From Candidatus Acetothermia bacterium (GTDB taxonomy: Bacteria; Bipolaricaulota; Bipolaricaulia; RBG-16-55-9): a stretch of 64,000 bases of DNA. Below, one piece after another: positions 1 to 8,775 of this stretch. Where the stretch lies: contig JACQCZ010000017.1 of NCBI GenBank assembly GCA_016201405.1, positions 1 through 64,000 on the forward strand, in the 5' to 3' direction. The position numbers and the translations under genes were made by a program. The notes below the pieces were generated by a model that saw only the letters and a list, made by a program, of their open reading frames with translations, did not search any database and had not been told where the DNA came from. Positions within the stretch are counted from its first letter, which is position 1; each line of letters begins with the position of its first letter.

Positions 1-71
1 GACTTCTCTCCCTGATCCCCTGCTGCCAAGATCTGTACCACTTGCTGCTCGCTGAATCGGCTCTTCTTCAT
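1..71 (-). CDS. IS3-family transposase OrfA, N-terminus only (partial)
   Basis: The frame starts with ATG at 71 and is open to the window edge, giving 23 residues that begin MKKSRFSEQQVVQIL. This is the standard N-terminus of IS3-family OrfA (the helix-turn-helix protein that, fused by frameshift to OrfB, makes the transposase). A strong ribosome binding site, AAGGAAGGAG, lies 6 bp upstream of the ATG. The rest of orfA and all of orfB lie outside the window, so intactness cannot be judged. The identification rests on a short but very characteristic sequence. Confidence 0.7.
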   Translation of the reverse strand, partial: MKKSRFSEQQVVQILAAGDQGEK

Positions 72-128
72 CTGCTTGGCTCCTTCCTTGATCCGCCGAT
101 TCTCTACTTTTGACTGGTACAGTTCTAG
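1..128 (-). mobile_element. End of an IS3-family insertion sequence (partial)
   Basis: The first ~128 bases are the terminal part of an insertion sequence that continues off the left edge. It carries the start of an IS3-type orfA on the minus strand and about 57 bp of leader up to the outer end. The sequence next to the interrupted gene reads, on the minus strand, CTAGAACTGTACCAGTC, which resembles the terminal inverted repeats of IS3-family elements. The outer boundary is placed just before the point where homology of the downstream gene resumes (about 129); the exact base is uncertain and the other end and target duplication cannot be seen. Confidence 0.6.
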
Positions 129-1523
129 GGGTGCACGCCCACTACACACAATGTCTTTGGAATTCAGGTTGGTGTCAGTATCAACTTTCTTGTCAAAAAC
201 CATGGCAAGAAGAAAGCTAAAGAAATCTTCTATGCCAGAACCGATGAGTATTGGAAGAAAGAGCAAAAATATTCGTTCCTGGATGAAAGTTGCGCTCCGA
301 CCAAAATCCTATGGGAGAAAGTCATGTCAGATGCGAAGCACACTTGGATTACCAAAGGATTGAAGGATGAATATGGTGATCTACTTCCATTAGGAACGCA
401 AGAAGCTAAAGCTGGAGAAGGCAATGCAGTGTTTATGTCCTACAGCAGAGGAGCAGAAACGACAAGAGATGTATGGGTATATAATTTCGATGAATTGTCA
501 CTTCAAGCCAACGTGGAGAGTCTTATCGATGTATACAATGTGGAAGTCGACCGCTGGCACAACCGCACTGACAAAAATGCCAATCTTGATGATTTCGTCC
601 TTAATGACTCGCGAAAGATTAAATGGAGCAGCCGCTTAAAAGAGTGCTTGATGCGTAATCAATATGCCGCTTTTGAAAAGAAGAAAATACGCAAATCACT
701 ATATCGCCCATATACCAGTGAATTGCTATTTTTCGATAGCATTTTGACGCATAGACAAGGACAGTTCCCCAAAATTTTCCCTTTGAGAGATGCAAATAAC
801 TCAGTGATTTGTATGAATGGGATAGGAATGTCAAAGCCCTTTCATACAATCATGGTTTCTGTTATACCGGATGTTCAATTTACTCCAAATGGCCAATGCT
901 TTCCCTTCTACACGTACGACGAAGATGGCAGCAACCGTAAAGAGAACATCACAGACTGGGCACTCAAAGAATTTCGAGTCCATTACAATGACAAGAAAAT
1001 TACAAAATGGGACATCTTTTACTATGTTTATGGACTTCTTCATCATCAAAAGTACGGAGAAAATTACCAAGCCAACTTAAAGAGGGAATTGCCAAGAATT
1101 CCCTTTACCCCTGATTTCTGGGGCTTCTCGAAAGCAGGGAAGAAGCTTGCAGAGCTTCATGCCAATTATGAAAAGCAAGAGGAATATCCGCTAGAGGTCA
1201 TTGAAAACAAAGATGAGCCTCTCAATTGGCGCGTTGAAAAGATGAAGCTCTCAAAAGATAAGACCCAATTGATTTACAATAATTTTCTCACGCTGGACGG
1301 AATCCCGCCTGATGTTTTTGGATACAGATTGGGAAATCGCTCGGCCCTCGATTGGATTGTGGATCAGTATCAGGTTAAGACCGATAAGCGAAGCGGAATT
1401 GTGAATGACCCCAATCGGGAAGATGAGCCTGATTATATCGTGAAGCTCATCAAGAAAGTGGTCACGATCAGTTTAGAGACGAATAAGATTGTCAGGGCGC
1501 TCCCTGCGTTAAGTGTCGAATAA
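129..1523 (+). pseudogene. Type ISP restriction-modification enzyme, C-terminal remnant truncated by the IS
   Basis: The frame ending at 1523 is open back to a TAG at 126-128 inside the IS end, and homology-like sequence (THNVFGIQVGVSINFLVKN, then FYARTDEYWKKEQKYSFLD) begins at once. This is the back of the adenine methyltransferase domain followed by the coupler and target-recognition region of the single-chain type ISP enzymes (LlaGI/LlaBIII-like: nuclease, helicase, methyltransferase, recognition domain). Whole proteins of the family have about 1,500 residues; only about 465 remain here, without nuclease, helicase or the methyltransferase NPPY motif. An internal ATG at 324 could give 399 residues but would not make an active enzyme. 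The 3' end is intact. It is read as a gene killed by IS insertion or IS-mediated deletion. Confidence 0.75.
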
Positions 1524-1640
1524 ACCTACCAGATCACTCATCTCTTTACATGATTATGTTGTGTAAGGATGTGAGCAATCGTCGTTCTGTTCAGGTAAAC
1601 TGAGAATTATGAAATTATTGAACCATTTATGGAGGTCGCG

Positions 1641-2453
1641 ATGACAGATCAAGTTGCTTCTTTTGCAGGCTCGATTCCCGAAAATTATGACAAATATTTA
1701 GGGCCGATGATCTTTGAGCCTTACGCAAAAGATTTGGCTCAGCGTGCTGCCAAAGTCTCAGGTAGCTCAGTGCTTGAGATCGCTGCCGGAACAGGGGTAG
1801 CGACGCGCTCTTTGCGTGACGCTTTGCCCCCTGCCACAAAGATAGTTGCAACGGACCTCAATGAGCCGATGCTCGAAATTGCCAAGAGCAAATTCAAGCC
1901 AACAGAAAAGATCGAGTTCAAACCTGCCGATGCGATGTCTCTCCCTTTTCCCGATCAGGCCTTCGATACGGCTGTCTGCCAATTTGGAGTGATGTTCTTT
2001 CCAGATAAACTTGCCTCTTTTCGAGAAGTCGCTCGCATCTTAAAGCCCCAGGGCCGATACCTTTTCAATGTCTGGGATTCACTGGATTACAACCCGATTC
2101 CGAAGAGTATGCACGGCCTGACAACGAGTCTCTACCGCGAGAACCCACCAGGCTTTTACCAGACTCCTTTTGGTTTTTATCAGATCGACCCGATCAAAGA
2201 GATGCTGCTCAGCACGGGCTTTCAAAAGATCACGTTCTCTGTCCTGAAATGTCCGCTGAGCAGCCCGTCCGCCAGAGATGCTGCGACTGGCCTTGTCAAA
2301 GGAAACCCCATCAGCCTGCAGATTCTAGAGCGACAGACCCACTCCATCGAAGAGGTCATGAGTCATGTGGAGCGCGAGCTGGCGAATAAATTTGGGAAGG
2401 CGCCAGTCCGGTCCAGCATGCAAGCGATTGTCGTGGAAGCACAGAAGGCGTGA
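1641..2453 (+). CDS. Class I SAM-dependent methyltransferase (UbiE/Methyltransf_11 type)
   Basis: The product (270 aa) is a cytosolic class I methyltransferase of unknown substrate. Motif I is VLEIAAGTGVATRSL, followed by the acidic end of beta-2 (VATDLNEPML) and a post-I region typical of Methyltransf_11 (FKPADAMSLPFPDQAFDTAVCQFGVMFFPD). The C-terminal third has no recognised substrate domain. An upstream in-frame ATG exists at 1629, but GGAGG at 1631-1635 sits inside that extension and is correctly spaced for the ATG at 1641, so 1641 is chosen. It stands alone, between the broken restriction gene and a convergent hydrolase gene 8 bp beyond its stop. The family call is firm, the substrate unknown. 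Confidence 0.85.
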   Translation: MTDQVASFAGSIPENYDKYLGPMIFEPYAKDLAQRAAKVSGSSVLEIAAGTGVATRSLRDALPPATKIVATDLNEPMLEIAKSKFKPTEKIEFKPADAMSLPFPDQAFDTAVCQFGVMFFPDKLASFREVARILKPQGRYLFNVWDSLDYNPIPKSMHGLTTSLYRENPPGFYQTPFGFYQIDPIKEMLLSTGFQKITFSVLKCPLSSPSARDAATGLVKGNPISLQILERQTHSIEEVMSHVERELANKFGKAPVRSSMQAIVVEAQKA

Positions 2454-2460
2454 AGCTTTC

Positions 2461-3291
2461 TTAGATTGGCTCCCACTCCCAGCGATCTCCTTGAGCCTTG
2501 ACTCGCCCCAGACCCGGATGTGGGAAGTGATAGGGCAGGACTAGTGCATTCTCAGCTGCAGCAAGCTTCAAGAGTTTCTGGCGTGATTTTGGCGCCTCTT
2601 CAGGGATGCGGTCGAAGCTGACATTCCAGGTTGGATGGCCGATTTGGAATGGCCTATGAAAGCTGTCTGCCACGGCCAAAAGCTTTCTCTCTCCAGACTC
2701 AAATTTCAGAGCCATCATCCCCACGGTGTGACCTGGCACATGAATCGCTGATAAGTCCGGAAGAAACTCGCGCTCTTTATTTATTAGATTGATCTTCTCT
2801 GCTATAGCCGGGAAATTCTTCTTGACCGCAGCTACTGCGTGTGGGGGCAAGTCTTTCAGATTCTTTTCATCATGCCAAAATCTCCACTCATCATGCCAGA
2901 TCCAATATTCTGCATTCTTGAAAACAAGGTTTCCTTGAGCATCGGTGAGCCCGCCGATGTGATCGGCATGGCCATGCGTGATGATGACATGAGTGATGCT
3001 CTCGGGAGAGATCTTTTCTGCTTCCAGATGGCTGAGCAGCTTTCCTTCCTGCTCACGCCCGATGCCAACATCAACCAAAATTCGTTGCGTTTCTGTGGCG
3101 ACAAATAAGCAGTTATACGAGAATGTGATGTTGCTCGGATCGATCTTGTAGGCTCTCAATGCCTCTTGCAGCTCATCTGGCGGAGCCGTGGGGAACATCT
3201 TGGCCATGTCCATCGGACCTTGATAGGTTCTGTCGCTGAGAATTTTGCAATGAAATTTTCCATGCTGAAAATCGTATCGCTCCGATGCCAT
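2461..3291 (-). CDS. Metallo-beta-lactamase fold hydrolase
   Basis: This 276-aa protein has the MBL signature THGHADH at about residues 105-111 (H106, H108, D110, H111), a further metal histidine in VPGHTVG and another near the C-terminus (LPYHFPHPG), so the dinuclear zinc site looks complete. The arrangement with a long N-terminal part and the HPTW loop is like AttM/AiiA-type lactonases and related quorum-quenching or cyclase families, but the substrate cannot be read from sequence. A longer frame begins at 3396, but AAGGAGG lies just upstream of the ATG at 3291 and homology-like sequence starts there. No signal peptide is seen after the chosen start, so it should be cytosolic. Confidence 0.85.
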   Translation of the reverse strand: MASERYDFQHGKFHCKILSDRTYQGPMDMAKMFPTAPPDELQEALRAYKIDPSNITFSYNCLFVATETQRILVDVGIGREQEGKLLSHLEAEKISPESITHVIITHGHADHIGGLTDAQGNLVFKNAEYWIWHDEWRFWHDEKNLKDLPPHAVAAVKKNFPAIAEKINLINKEREFLPDLSAIHVPGHTVGMMALKFESGERKLLAVADSFHRPFQIGHPTWNVSFDRIPEEAPKSRQKLLKLAAAENALVLPYHFPHPGLGRVKAQGDRWEWEPI

Positions 3292-3419
3292 CCATTGCCT
3301 CCTTGGAGATGAACAGAAAGAGAATATCTCGTTTGCCCGGCTTGTGCTACCGAGTTTGTGATCGCCCCCAAACCTTTTCGCCGCTATCATAGACATACAA
3401 AGTACGAAAGCGAGGTCTT

Positions 3420-4325
3420 GTGAATCTTCCGGTTCTCGTCTGGTTCATCTTAGGATCAATCTGGGGCTCGACCTGGCTCTTTATCAAGCTGGGTCTGGCT
3501 GATTTGCCGCCATTCACCTTTGCAGGCATTCGATTCCTGATCGCGATTATCCCGCTCATCTTGCTGGTCTGGCTTACAAAGAGAGAGATCCCTAAGATTC
3601 GCAGTGACTGGATACTTATGGCAGGGACGGGAATCTTGACGTTCACATGCAATTATGGCCTCGTCTTTTGGGGAGAGAATCACATCTCATCGGGTTTGAC
3701 TGCAATTCTGTACACGATGCTTCCTCTTTTTGGCCTGGTGATTGCACAGTTCCGCTTGCCCTCCGAGCCGATCACCCCGGCCAAGATCTTTGGGGTTCTC
3801 TTGGGCATAACAGGCGTTGCTCTGATCTTCTCTAAACAGATTCAGGTGGATGACCCGATCGCTCCATTGGGTGCGGCCGCGATAATTCTCGCAGCTATTG
3901 GGACTTCGCTCGCAGGGATCGAAATCAAAGCGCGAGGCCGGCATCTTGATCCGCTGGTCTTAACCACTGTGCAGATAGCCATAGGATTTCTTCCTTTACT
4001 CGCTTTTGGATTAATTACAGAAGGAGATCCTCTCACATTCCATTGGACTCCACTGGCCTGGATCTCGATATTGTATCTTGCATTCATTGGTAGCGCGCTA
4101 GCCTTTGTTCTTCTCTATTGGCTTTTGAAGCGTATGGATGTCACAAAGGTTCAATTGATGCCGTTCTTGAGCACACTGATCGCTGTCATTCTGGGCTGGC
4201 TTGTCCTCAATGAAGAATTGAGCTGGCGAACGCTGGTGGGTGGCGCGGCAATTCTGAGTGGCTTGGCAGTTGCCACCTTCAAAAAGAGACCTGCAGTCTA
4301 TGCCCCAGCAGGCGGACAGGATTGA
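3420..4325 (+). CDS. EamA/DMT-superfamily membrane transporter
   Basis: The protein (301 aa, GTG start) is an integral membrane permease of the drug/metabolite transporter superfamily. It shows two tandem EamA repeats, roughly residues 5-140 and 150-285, each with five predicted membrane helices, and the family's N-terminal signature WFILGSIWGSTWLFIKLGL and second-repeat GSALAFVLLYWLLKRM. Such proteins export or import small metabolites and amino acids; the substrate is not predictable. It is divergent from the MBL-fold gene and its start is preceded by a modest ribosome binding site (GCGAGG). The last residues after the tenth helix are cytosolic. Confidence 0.85.
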   Translation: MNLPVLVWFILGSIWGSTWLFIKLGLADLPPFTFAGIRFLIAIIPLILLVWLTKREIPKIRSDWILMAGTGILTFTCNYGLVFWGENHISSGLTAILYTMLPLFGLVIAQFRLPSEPITPAKIFGVLLGITGVALIFSKQIQVDDPIAPLGAAAIILAAIGTSLAGIEIKARGRHLDPLVLTTVQIAIGFLPLLAFGLITEGDPLTFHWTPLAWISILYLAFIGSALAFVLLYWLLKRMDVTKVQLMPFLSTLIAVILGWLVLNEELSWRTLVGGAAILSGLAVATFKKRPAVYAPAGGQD

Positions 4326-4474
4326 TGGCGTTTCGGTCATGAAAGCGCCATGATTCACGTCGCATGATGGCGTTGTTTTCAAAGGAGCTAAGTCTTTGAG
4401 ATACGCCATAAACGACAGGCTCATGGACACCATCGATGACCGAACGGACGTCCAGAATGTCCGAACCGACGATC

Positions 4475-5488
4475 TCATGACTTGGTTTTGAGTGAGCTTA
4501 CTATCTGTTGAAAGCGCTCAGCAAAGTCTACTTCTTTGGCGCGGTTTTCATAGTTGCTAGAATCTTTTCCTCGATAGACATCCCGGTGCCAGAGCGCTGT
4601 CTTGGCAATCCAATCTGAGAATGTTGTAGAAGTGTAGCTGAGATCGCGCTCAGCTTTGCTCAGATCGGGGATAAAATTCTGAAGAACTGAATAGGGCTCC
4701 GGATATTGAAAGCCACTCTCACTCATGGTTTTGTAGGGAATGTCCACAAAGTTTGTCTCGACGCCAAAGACTTTGGCAGCCTCTTCCAAAAGCTCTCGCA
4801 AGGTGATCACTTCTTGCTGAGCGATGTTGTAAGTCTGTCCAATTGCTCTCTTTGATTTCATCGCTAACAAATAGCCCTTGGCCAAATCTTCAGAGTAGGC
4901 CATGCGAAAGGACTGGAAGCCACCATTGGTGAGGATCAGAGGTCTTTTGTCGAGCAATCTCTGAAAATAAAAGTAGCCACGCAGCGAGACGTCTTCTGGA
5001 CCCAGCACCATCGGGGGACGTATGATTGTAAATTCGATTTTATCCTGATCTAATAAGGCTTTTTCGGCTTGCAGCTTACCCATTGTATACGTCCAGACGA
5101 ATTGATCTCGCTCTTTTTCGGGGGGCTGGAACTTAAAATTGACATCCTCTTCGCGAATCGGTTTTCGCGCTGTCATTGTGCCATAGAGAGATCCGGTGCT
5201 TGTAAAGACGTAGCGCTTGACATTTCCTGCAAATGTATCGAGAGCGGATTGCACTTCGTTTGCGTTAAAAGCGATGTTGTCAATCACTATGTCAAATGTC
5301 CGCTTCTGAAGTTTGCTCTTAAATTCAGAAAAATTGGTGCGATCTCCTGCAATATGCTCGACCTGATCCAGAAACTCAGGGCGCTGATTTCCCCGGCTGA
5401 AGATCGAGACTTTGTGGCCCGCATCGAGAAGCTGTCGCACAATTGCTTTGCCAAAAAACTTCGTCCCACCGATGACAAGAACTTTCAA
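4475..5488 (-). CDS. NAD-dependent epimerase/dehydratase-family protein (extended SDR)
   Basis: The product (337 aa) is an extended short-chain dehydrogenase/reductase. It has the N-terminal nucleotide-binding motif GGTKFFG (residues 7-13), a conserved serine/threonine region (FTSTGSLYG) and the YxxxK pair Y134/K138. The sequence is closest in style to the atypical extended SDRs related to chloroplast stem-loop-binding proteins and sugar-nucleotide epimerases, so the reaction is uncertain. The start is TTG at 5488 with AAGGAGG five bases upstream, which decides it. The gene is convergent with the EamA transporter; the 149 bp between them hold short inverted repeats but no clear terminator. 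Confidence 0.85.
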   Translation of the reverse strand: MKVLVIGGTKFFGKAIVRQLLDAGHKVSIFSRGNQRPEFLDQVEHIAGDRTNFSEFKSKLQKRTFDIVIDNIAFNANEVQSALDTFAGNVKRYVFTSTGSLYGTMTARKPIREEDVNFKFQPPEKERDQFVWTYTMGKLQAEKALLDQDKIEFTIIRPPMVLGPEDVSLRGYFYFQRLLDKRPLILTNGGFQSFRMAYSEDLAKGYLLAMKSKRAIGQTYNIAQQEVITLRELLEEAAKVFGVETNFVDIPYKTMSESGFQYPEPYSVLQNFIPDLSKAERDLSYTSTTFSDWIAKTALWHRDVYRGKDSSNYENRAKEVDFAERFQQIVSSLKTKS

Positions 5489-5568
5489 GATTCCTCCTTG
5501 CCGTATTATTTTACTGGTGATGAGTCGCGATTTCGATAGAGCAGTTTTATTGATTATAGTATGTGATT

Positions 5569-6396
5569 ATGATCTGCAAGATTGACGGAATTGAAGTCTA
5601 TTACGAAGAGCATGGGGCAGGAATTCCAATCCTGACGCTTCATGGATATAGCCTAGATCATCGGGTTCTCAAAAGCTGCATGGAGCCAATACTCCAGAAT
5701 AAATCAGGCTTTCGTCGCATCTATTTTGATCTGCCAGGGATGGGGCAAACGAAGGCTTCTTCGCGGATCAAGTCTTCTAATGAGATGTTAGATATAATCA
5801 TCAAATTTTTGGATGAAAGAATTCCCAGGGGGCCATTCTTAGTCATAGGCCAGTCGTATGGAGGTTATTTGGCACGGGCTCTCTGTGCAAAGTACCGAGA
5901 GCGCATAGGAGGGCTTTGTCTAATTGTTCCGTTGATTATTCCAGACCCAAAGAAACCCGCTTTGCCCAAGAGAAGCATCTTGCACGAAGACCCAGAATTG
6001 TGGAGGAGCATGACTCCGGAGCAGGTCGAAGAGTTCAAAAAGATCGCTGTGATTGCGACAAAGCAGACTTGGGCTCAATATCTCTCTGTGATCATCCCCG
6101 GCGTTGAGCGTGGGGAAAAGCCATTTTTAGAAAAGCTCTTTGCTACGGGTTATTCGCTCTCATGGAGCGTTGATGACGTTGCCGAGCCCTATGAATTTCC
6201 TACACTGATCATAACTGGAAAATTCGATGACAGCGTGGGATATCGCGATGCGTGGAGCATTCTGGAGAATTTTAATCGCGCATCATTTGTGGTACTGGAC
6301 GAAGCAGGACATGTGCTGCCGATGGAAAAAGAAGATATATTTTCTAATCTTGTGGACGAGTGGATCGAGCGGTGCGAGAGATCGAGTCAAATCTAA
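5569..6396 (+). CDS. Alpha/beta hydrolase
   Basis: This protein of about 275 aa has the alpha/beta hydrolase fold. The oxyanion-hole motif HGYS lies near the N-terminus, the nucleophile elbow is GQSYGG (serine at about residue 96), the acid is probably the Asp in FDDSVGYRDAW and the catalytic His is in AGHVLPMEK. A complete Ser-Asp-His triad is therefore present. No signal peptide is seen. Family members include esterases, lipases and C-C hydrolases and the substrate is not predictable. A GTG two codons upstream (5563) could also serve as start; no strong ribosome binding site separates the two. It is divergent from the SDR gene. Confidence 0.85.
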   Translation: MICKIDGIEVYYEEHGAGIPILTLHGYSLDHRVLKSCMEPILQNKSGFRRIYFDLPGMGQTKASSRIKSSNEMLDIIIKFLDERIPRGPFLVIGQSYGGYLARALCAKYRERIGGLCLIVPLIIPDPKKPALPKRSILHEDPELWRSMTPEQVEEFKKIAVIATKQTWAQYLSVIIPGVERGEKPFLEKLFATGYSLSWSVDDVAEPYEFPTLIITGKFDDSVGYRDAWSILENFNRASFVVLDEAGHVLPMEKEDIFSNLVDEWIERCERSSQI

Positions 6397-6600
6397 TAAG
6401 CTGCTCTGATCTGTTCGGGCGCATCAGGCATTGAAGCCATTATCGGACATGATCTGCTTAACATTTCAGGGTGATCGGATCTGAGCATCTCTCACTCTGG
6501 TACGGTCATTTATAGTCGGTCATCGCCAAAGAGCAGATTGAAAATTACACGTATCCTCTGTGTGAAATCTTGGAGTGCTTTGGGTTGGCGATCATTGATG

Positions 6601-6636
6601 CGAGAGAGGGATGAGCAACCGCTCTTCCCTCTCTCG
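6601..6636. terminator. Strong hairpin behind the cupredoxin operon
   Basis: CGAGAGAGGGA at 6601-6611 pairs perfectly with TCCCTCTCTCG at 6626-6636, and an inner GAGC/GCTC pair extends the stem across one T-T mismatch with an AACC loop. It lies 25 bp beyond the stop of the minus-strand cupredoxin gene. No U-tract follows on either strand, so it may stabilise or process the transcript rather than act as an intrinsic terminator. Confidence 0.5.
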
Positions 6637-6661
6637 TGAGAAGTTCTACCTAGATTGGCTG

Positions 6662-7114
6662 CTAGTTTTGAATCACAAATGCGACCTTCATCCCGGCCTC
6701 ATAGTGGCCTGGCTGGAAGCAGCCAAGCTCAAAGGTGCCAGCAGTCTTGGCTGTGAATGTCAGTTGGGCACGTTCGCCAGCCTCAAGCACTAGCATGTCA
6801 AAGGGCGCGACAATGTTGTTGTTGAAAAGTCGGCCTTTGAGATCAGGATCCGTTCCGAAGTGCGCGTCGTGAGTAATCTTTCCCTTGTTGATAAAGATCA
6901 GTGTGGTCACGTCGCCCACTTTCAGATTGACTGGGCCGTTGGCAACCCCATCGACTGTATAGCTGAACTCATTCATCTCAATGGTGATCGTCTTCTTAAT
7001 CAATGAGACGTCGTGTGCCTGAGTCAAGAGTGTCGGGACCGTTGTGACAACCAATGCCAGTACGAGTCCTACGAGTGTCAACTTGCCAGCTGTGTGTAAC
7101 TTTTTGCTGCTCAT
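6662..7114 (-). CDS. Exported cupredoxin (type 1 blue copper protein)
   Basis: The protein (150 aa) begins with a charged start and a hydrophobic stretch (about residues 11-31) that acts as a signal peptide or anchor. The mature part is one cupredoxin domain with a full type 1 copper ligand set: H82 (in THDAH), C132, H137 and M142 (GCFQPGHYEAGM). It should carry single electrons outside the cytoplasmic membrane. It follows a second cupredoxin gene by 31 bp on the same strand, so the two form an operon; ATG at 7114 has GGAGAGG upstream. The divergent two-component system may respond to the same condition, but that is inference. Confidence 0.85.
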   Translation of the reverse strand: MSSKKLHTAGKLTLVGLVLALVVTTVPTLLTQAHDVSLIKKTITIEMNEFSYTVDGVANGPVNLKVGDVTTLIFINKGKITHDAHFGTDPDLKGRLFNNNIVAPFDMLVLEAGERAQLTFTAKTAGTFELGCFQPGHYEAGMKVAFVIQN

Positions 7115-7145
7115 CTTGATCCTCTCCTTTGTGAGATATAGGTTA

Positions 7146-7694
7146 TTATGGCTTTAGAGTGATGAAGCCCCGCATACCAAGCTTGTAGTGATCTCCAGAT
7201 GTTCCGTGACCCACGAAGCATTCGATCTCAAATTGCAAGGCGTGATTTGGGTCATCCTCGAATGATCTGAATGTGGCCTCATCCAGGCTCAGAGTGATCT
7301 CTGTCTTGAGCCCTGGTTCGATCGCCACTTCCCTCAATGAGCCGACAGTTTCCACTCGGCTGACTTGATTGCCCGCGGAATCGAAGGAGACTGTCGAAGT
7401 CTCATTCGTAAGCATGAAGAGAGGGCTGAGCACCTCATGCTCAACTTTTCCGTTGTTTTGAAGCGTGATAACGATCTCTCCTGAAGATGCTCCGGTAATC
7501 GTTGCGATATTCACTTCAGGCTGGTCGAATGGGCCTGTCTTGCCTTCAGGACCCTGGAAGAAGAAATCCCCAAGTTGGATCGTTGTGGAAGCATCTTGAG
7601 CGGCCTGCCCTGGAACAATGCTGGCGATGAATGGCACCAATAGCAGTGCTGTCACCAGGATCGCAATCATCTTGATCGATGTGTTCTTCGTCAT
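7146..7694 (-). CDS. Exported cupredoxin-like protein
   Basis: The 182-aa product has a clear signal peptide (residues 1-31, ending near GQAAQ) and a cupredoxin-type beta-sandwich. Candidate type 1 copper ligands are H86 (VEHEV), C159, H169 and M174; H169 and M174 have the same H-x4-M spacing as in the neighbouring cupredoxin. An extra H163 lies between. The loop between the first ligand and the Cys is longer than in plastocyanin. It is the first gene of the two-cupredoxin operon, with AAAGGAG about 9 bp before the ATG. It probably passes electrons to or from a periplasmic or surface partner that is not in the window. Confidence 0.75.
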   Translation of the reverse strand: MTKNTSIKMIAILVTALLLVPFIASIVPGQAAQDASTTIQLGDFFFQGPEGKTGPFDQPEVNIATITGASSGEIVITLQNNGKVEHEVLSPLFMLTNETSTVSFDSAGNQVSRVETVGSLREVAIEPGLKTEITLSLDEATFRSFEDDPNHALQFEIECFVGHGTSGDHYKLGMRGFITLKP

Positions 7695-7771
7695 GTCTCA
7701 TCACTCCTTTTAGATATTTACATCTGAATATACTCTATCGAAGCCATCGCTGGATAAATAGATGAAAAAGT

Positions 7772-7786
7772 CCCGGAAAGACCGGG
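7772..7786. other. Short perfect hairpin in the divergent intergenic region
   Basis: CCCGG, AAAGA, CCGGG form a 5-bp stem in the 157 bp between the cupredoxin operon and the histidine kinase gene. It could lie in the kinase leader; no function can be assigned. Confidence 0.3.
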
Positions 7787-7851
7787 TCATTTGTCCCTAG
7801 GCGAGAAGCTGGCTGTCGAATAGGATAAAGAAGAGCACGGAGGTGCAGACC

Positions 7852-8775
7852 GTGAAACTAAGTCAAGGCTGGCAGGAGTGGCGGTCGCTTAGCATCCGCG
7901 AGCAGATTACCTGGGCGCGGCGGATTCTGCCGCTGACGATCTTTGTCACGGTTGGAGTCGTTCAGCTTCTGCTAAATCTCACTCTTCCCGAGCATCAAGG
8001 GATCTTCTCGATGCATCTGGGGACCGAGCTCTTTATGTATGCCGTGCTCGGCCCGATGGTGACGTGGTACGTGCTTCTCTGGATCGAGCGTCAGCTGGCC
8101 GAAAAGGAGCAGGTTGAGAGACGCTTTCGAGAACAAGAGCAGCGCATGATCCAACTCACCGATGATGTGCGAGCCGAGATTGCCAATGATCTGCATGACA
8201 CTTTGGGTCCCAATCTCTACGCAACGGCACTCAAGGCCGAAGTCTGCCGCAAGCTCTTGCGCACGGAGCCCAGCCAGGTCGATCGAGAATTGGCTGTCAT
8301 TCATGAGGCGCTAAAGCAGAGCATCCGTGAGGTGCGCCGGGCCGTCTATGCGCTGCGCCCGGTCGAGCTTGAACGGGTCGGGATATTTCAGATGTTGCGC
8401 AAAACCGCAGCGGATTTTGAAGAGGTCAACCAGACCCACATGCAGCTGACGATCACCGGAGAAGAGAAGCGATTGCCGAACGAGCTTGAGACTGGGATCT
8501 TTCACATCATTCAAGAGGCGTTGCATAACGTGAGCCGTCATGCAGGAGCAAAAAATGTAGCAATCCATCTTGAAGTCAAGGCTCAAATCCTCTGTCTTCG
8601 TGTCACGGACGACGGACGAGGGTTTGACCTGGGGCGAACGAAAGAAGGCGTTGGGCTTCGACACATGCGCGAGCGGGTAGAGGTCTTGGAGGGAACTCTT
8701 AATGTGAGGTCCTCTTCTGACCAGGGCACGGAAATCTTCGCATGCCTTCCGTTGCCCAAAGGAGGCAAATCTTGA
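7852..8775 (+). CDS. NarL-type sensor histidine kinase
   Basis: This 307-aa protein has two predicted membrane helices (about residues 26-45 and 57-78), a short coiled linker, a HisKA_3 dimerisation domain with the H-box LHDTLGP (H115) and an HATPase_c domain with N-box (HIIQEALHNVSRHA) and G-box (DDGRGFD, GVGLRHMRERV). Only about ten residues lie between the two helices, so there is no large extracellular sensor; it may sense through the membrane or a partner. GTG at 7852 is chosen because GGAGG at 7839-7843 is correctly spaced; an upstream GTG at 7843 overlaps that site. Its stop overlaps the start of the response regulator. Confidence 0.85.
   Translation: MKLSQGWQEWRSLSIREQITWARRILPLTIFVTVGVVQLLLNLTLPEHQGIFSMHLGTELFMYAVLGPMVTWYVLLWIERQLAEKEQVERRFREQEQRMIQLTDDVRAEIANDLHDTLGPNLYATALKAEVCRKLLRTEPSQVDRELAVIHEALKQSIREVRRAVYALRPVELERVGIFQMLRKTAADFEEVNQTHMQLTITGEEKRLPNELETGIFHIIQEALHNVSRHAGAKNVAIHLEVKAQILCLRVTDDGRGFDLGRTKEGVGLRHMRERVEVLEGTLNVRSSSDQGTEIFACLPLPKGGKS

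Noticed and set aside
76-363. 95-aa plus-strand frame in the IS/type ISP junction
   Set aside because: It crosses the IS end and runs in another frame over the methyltransferase remnant; it has no ribosome binding site and no family features.
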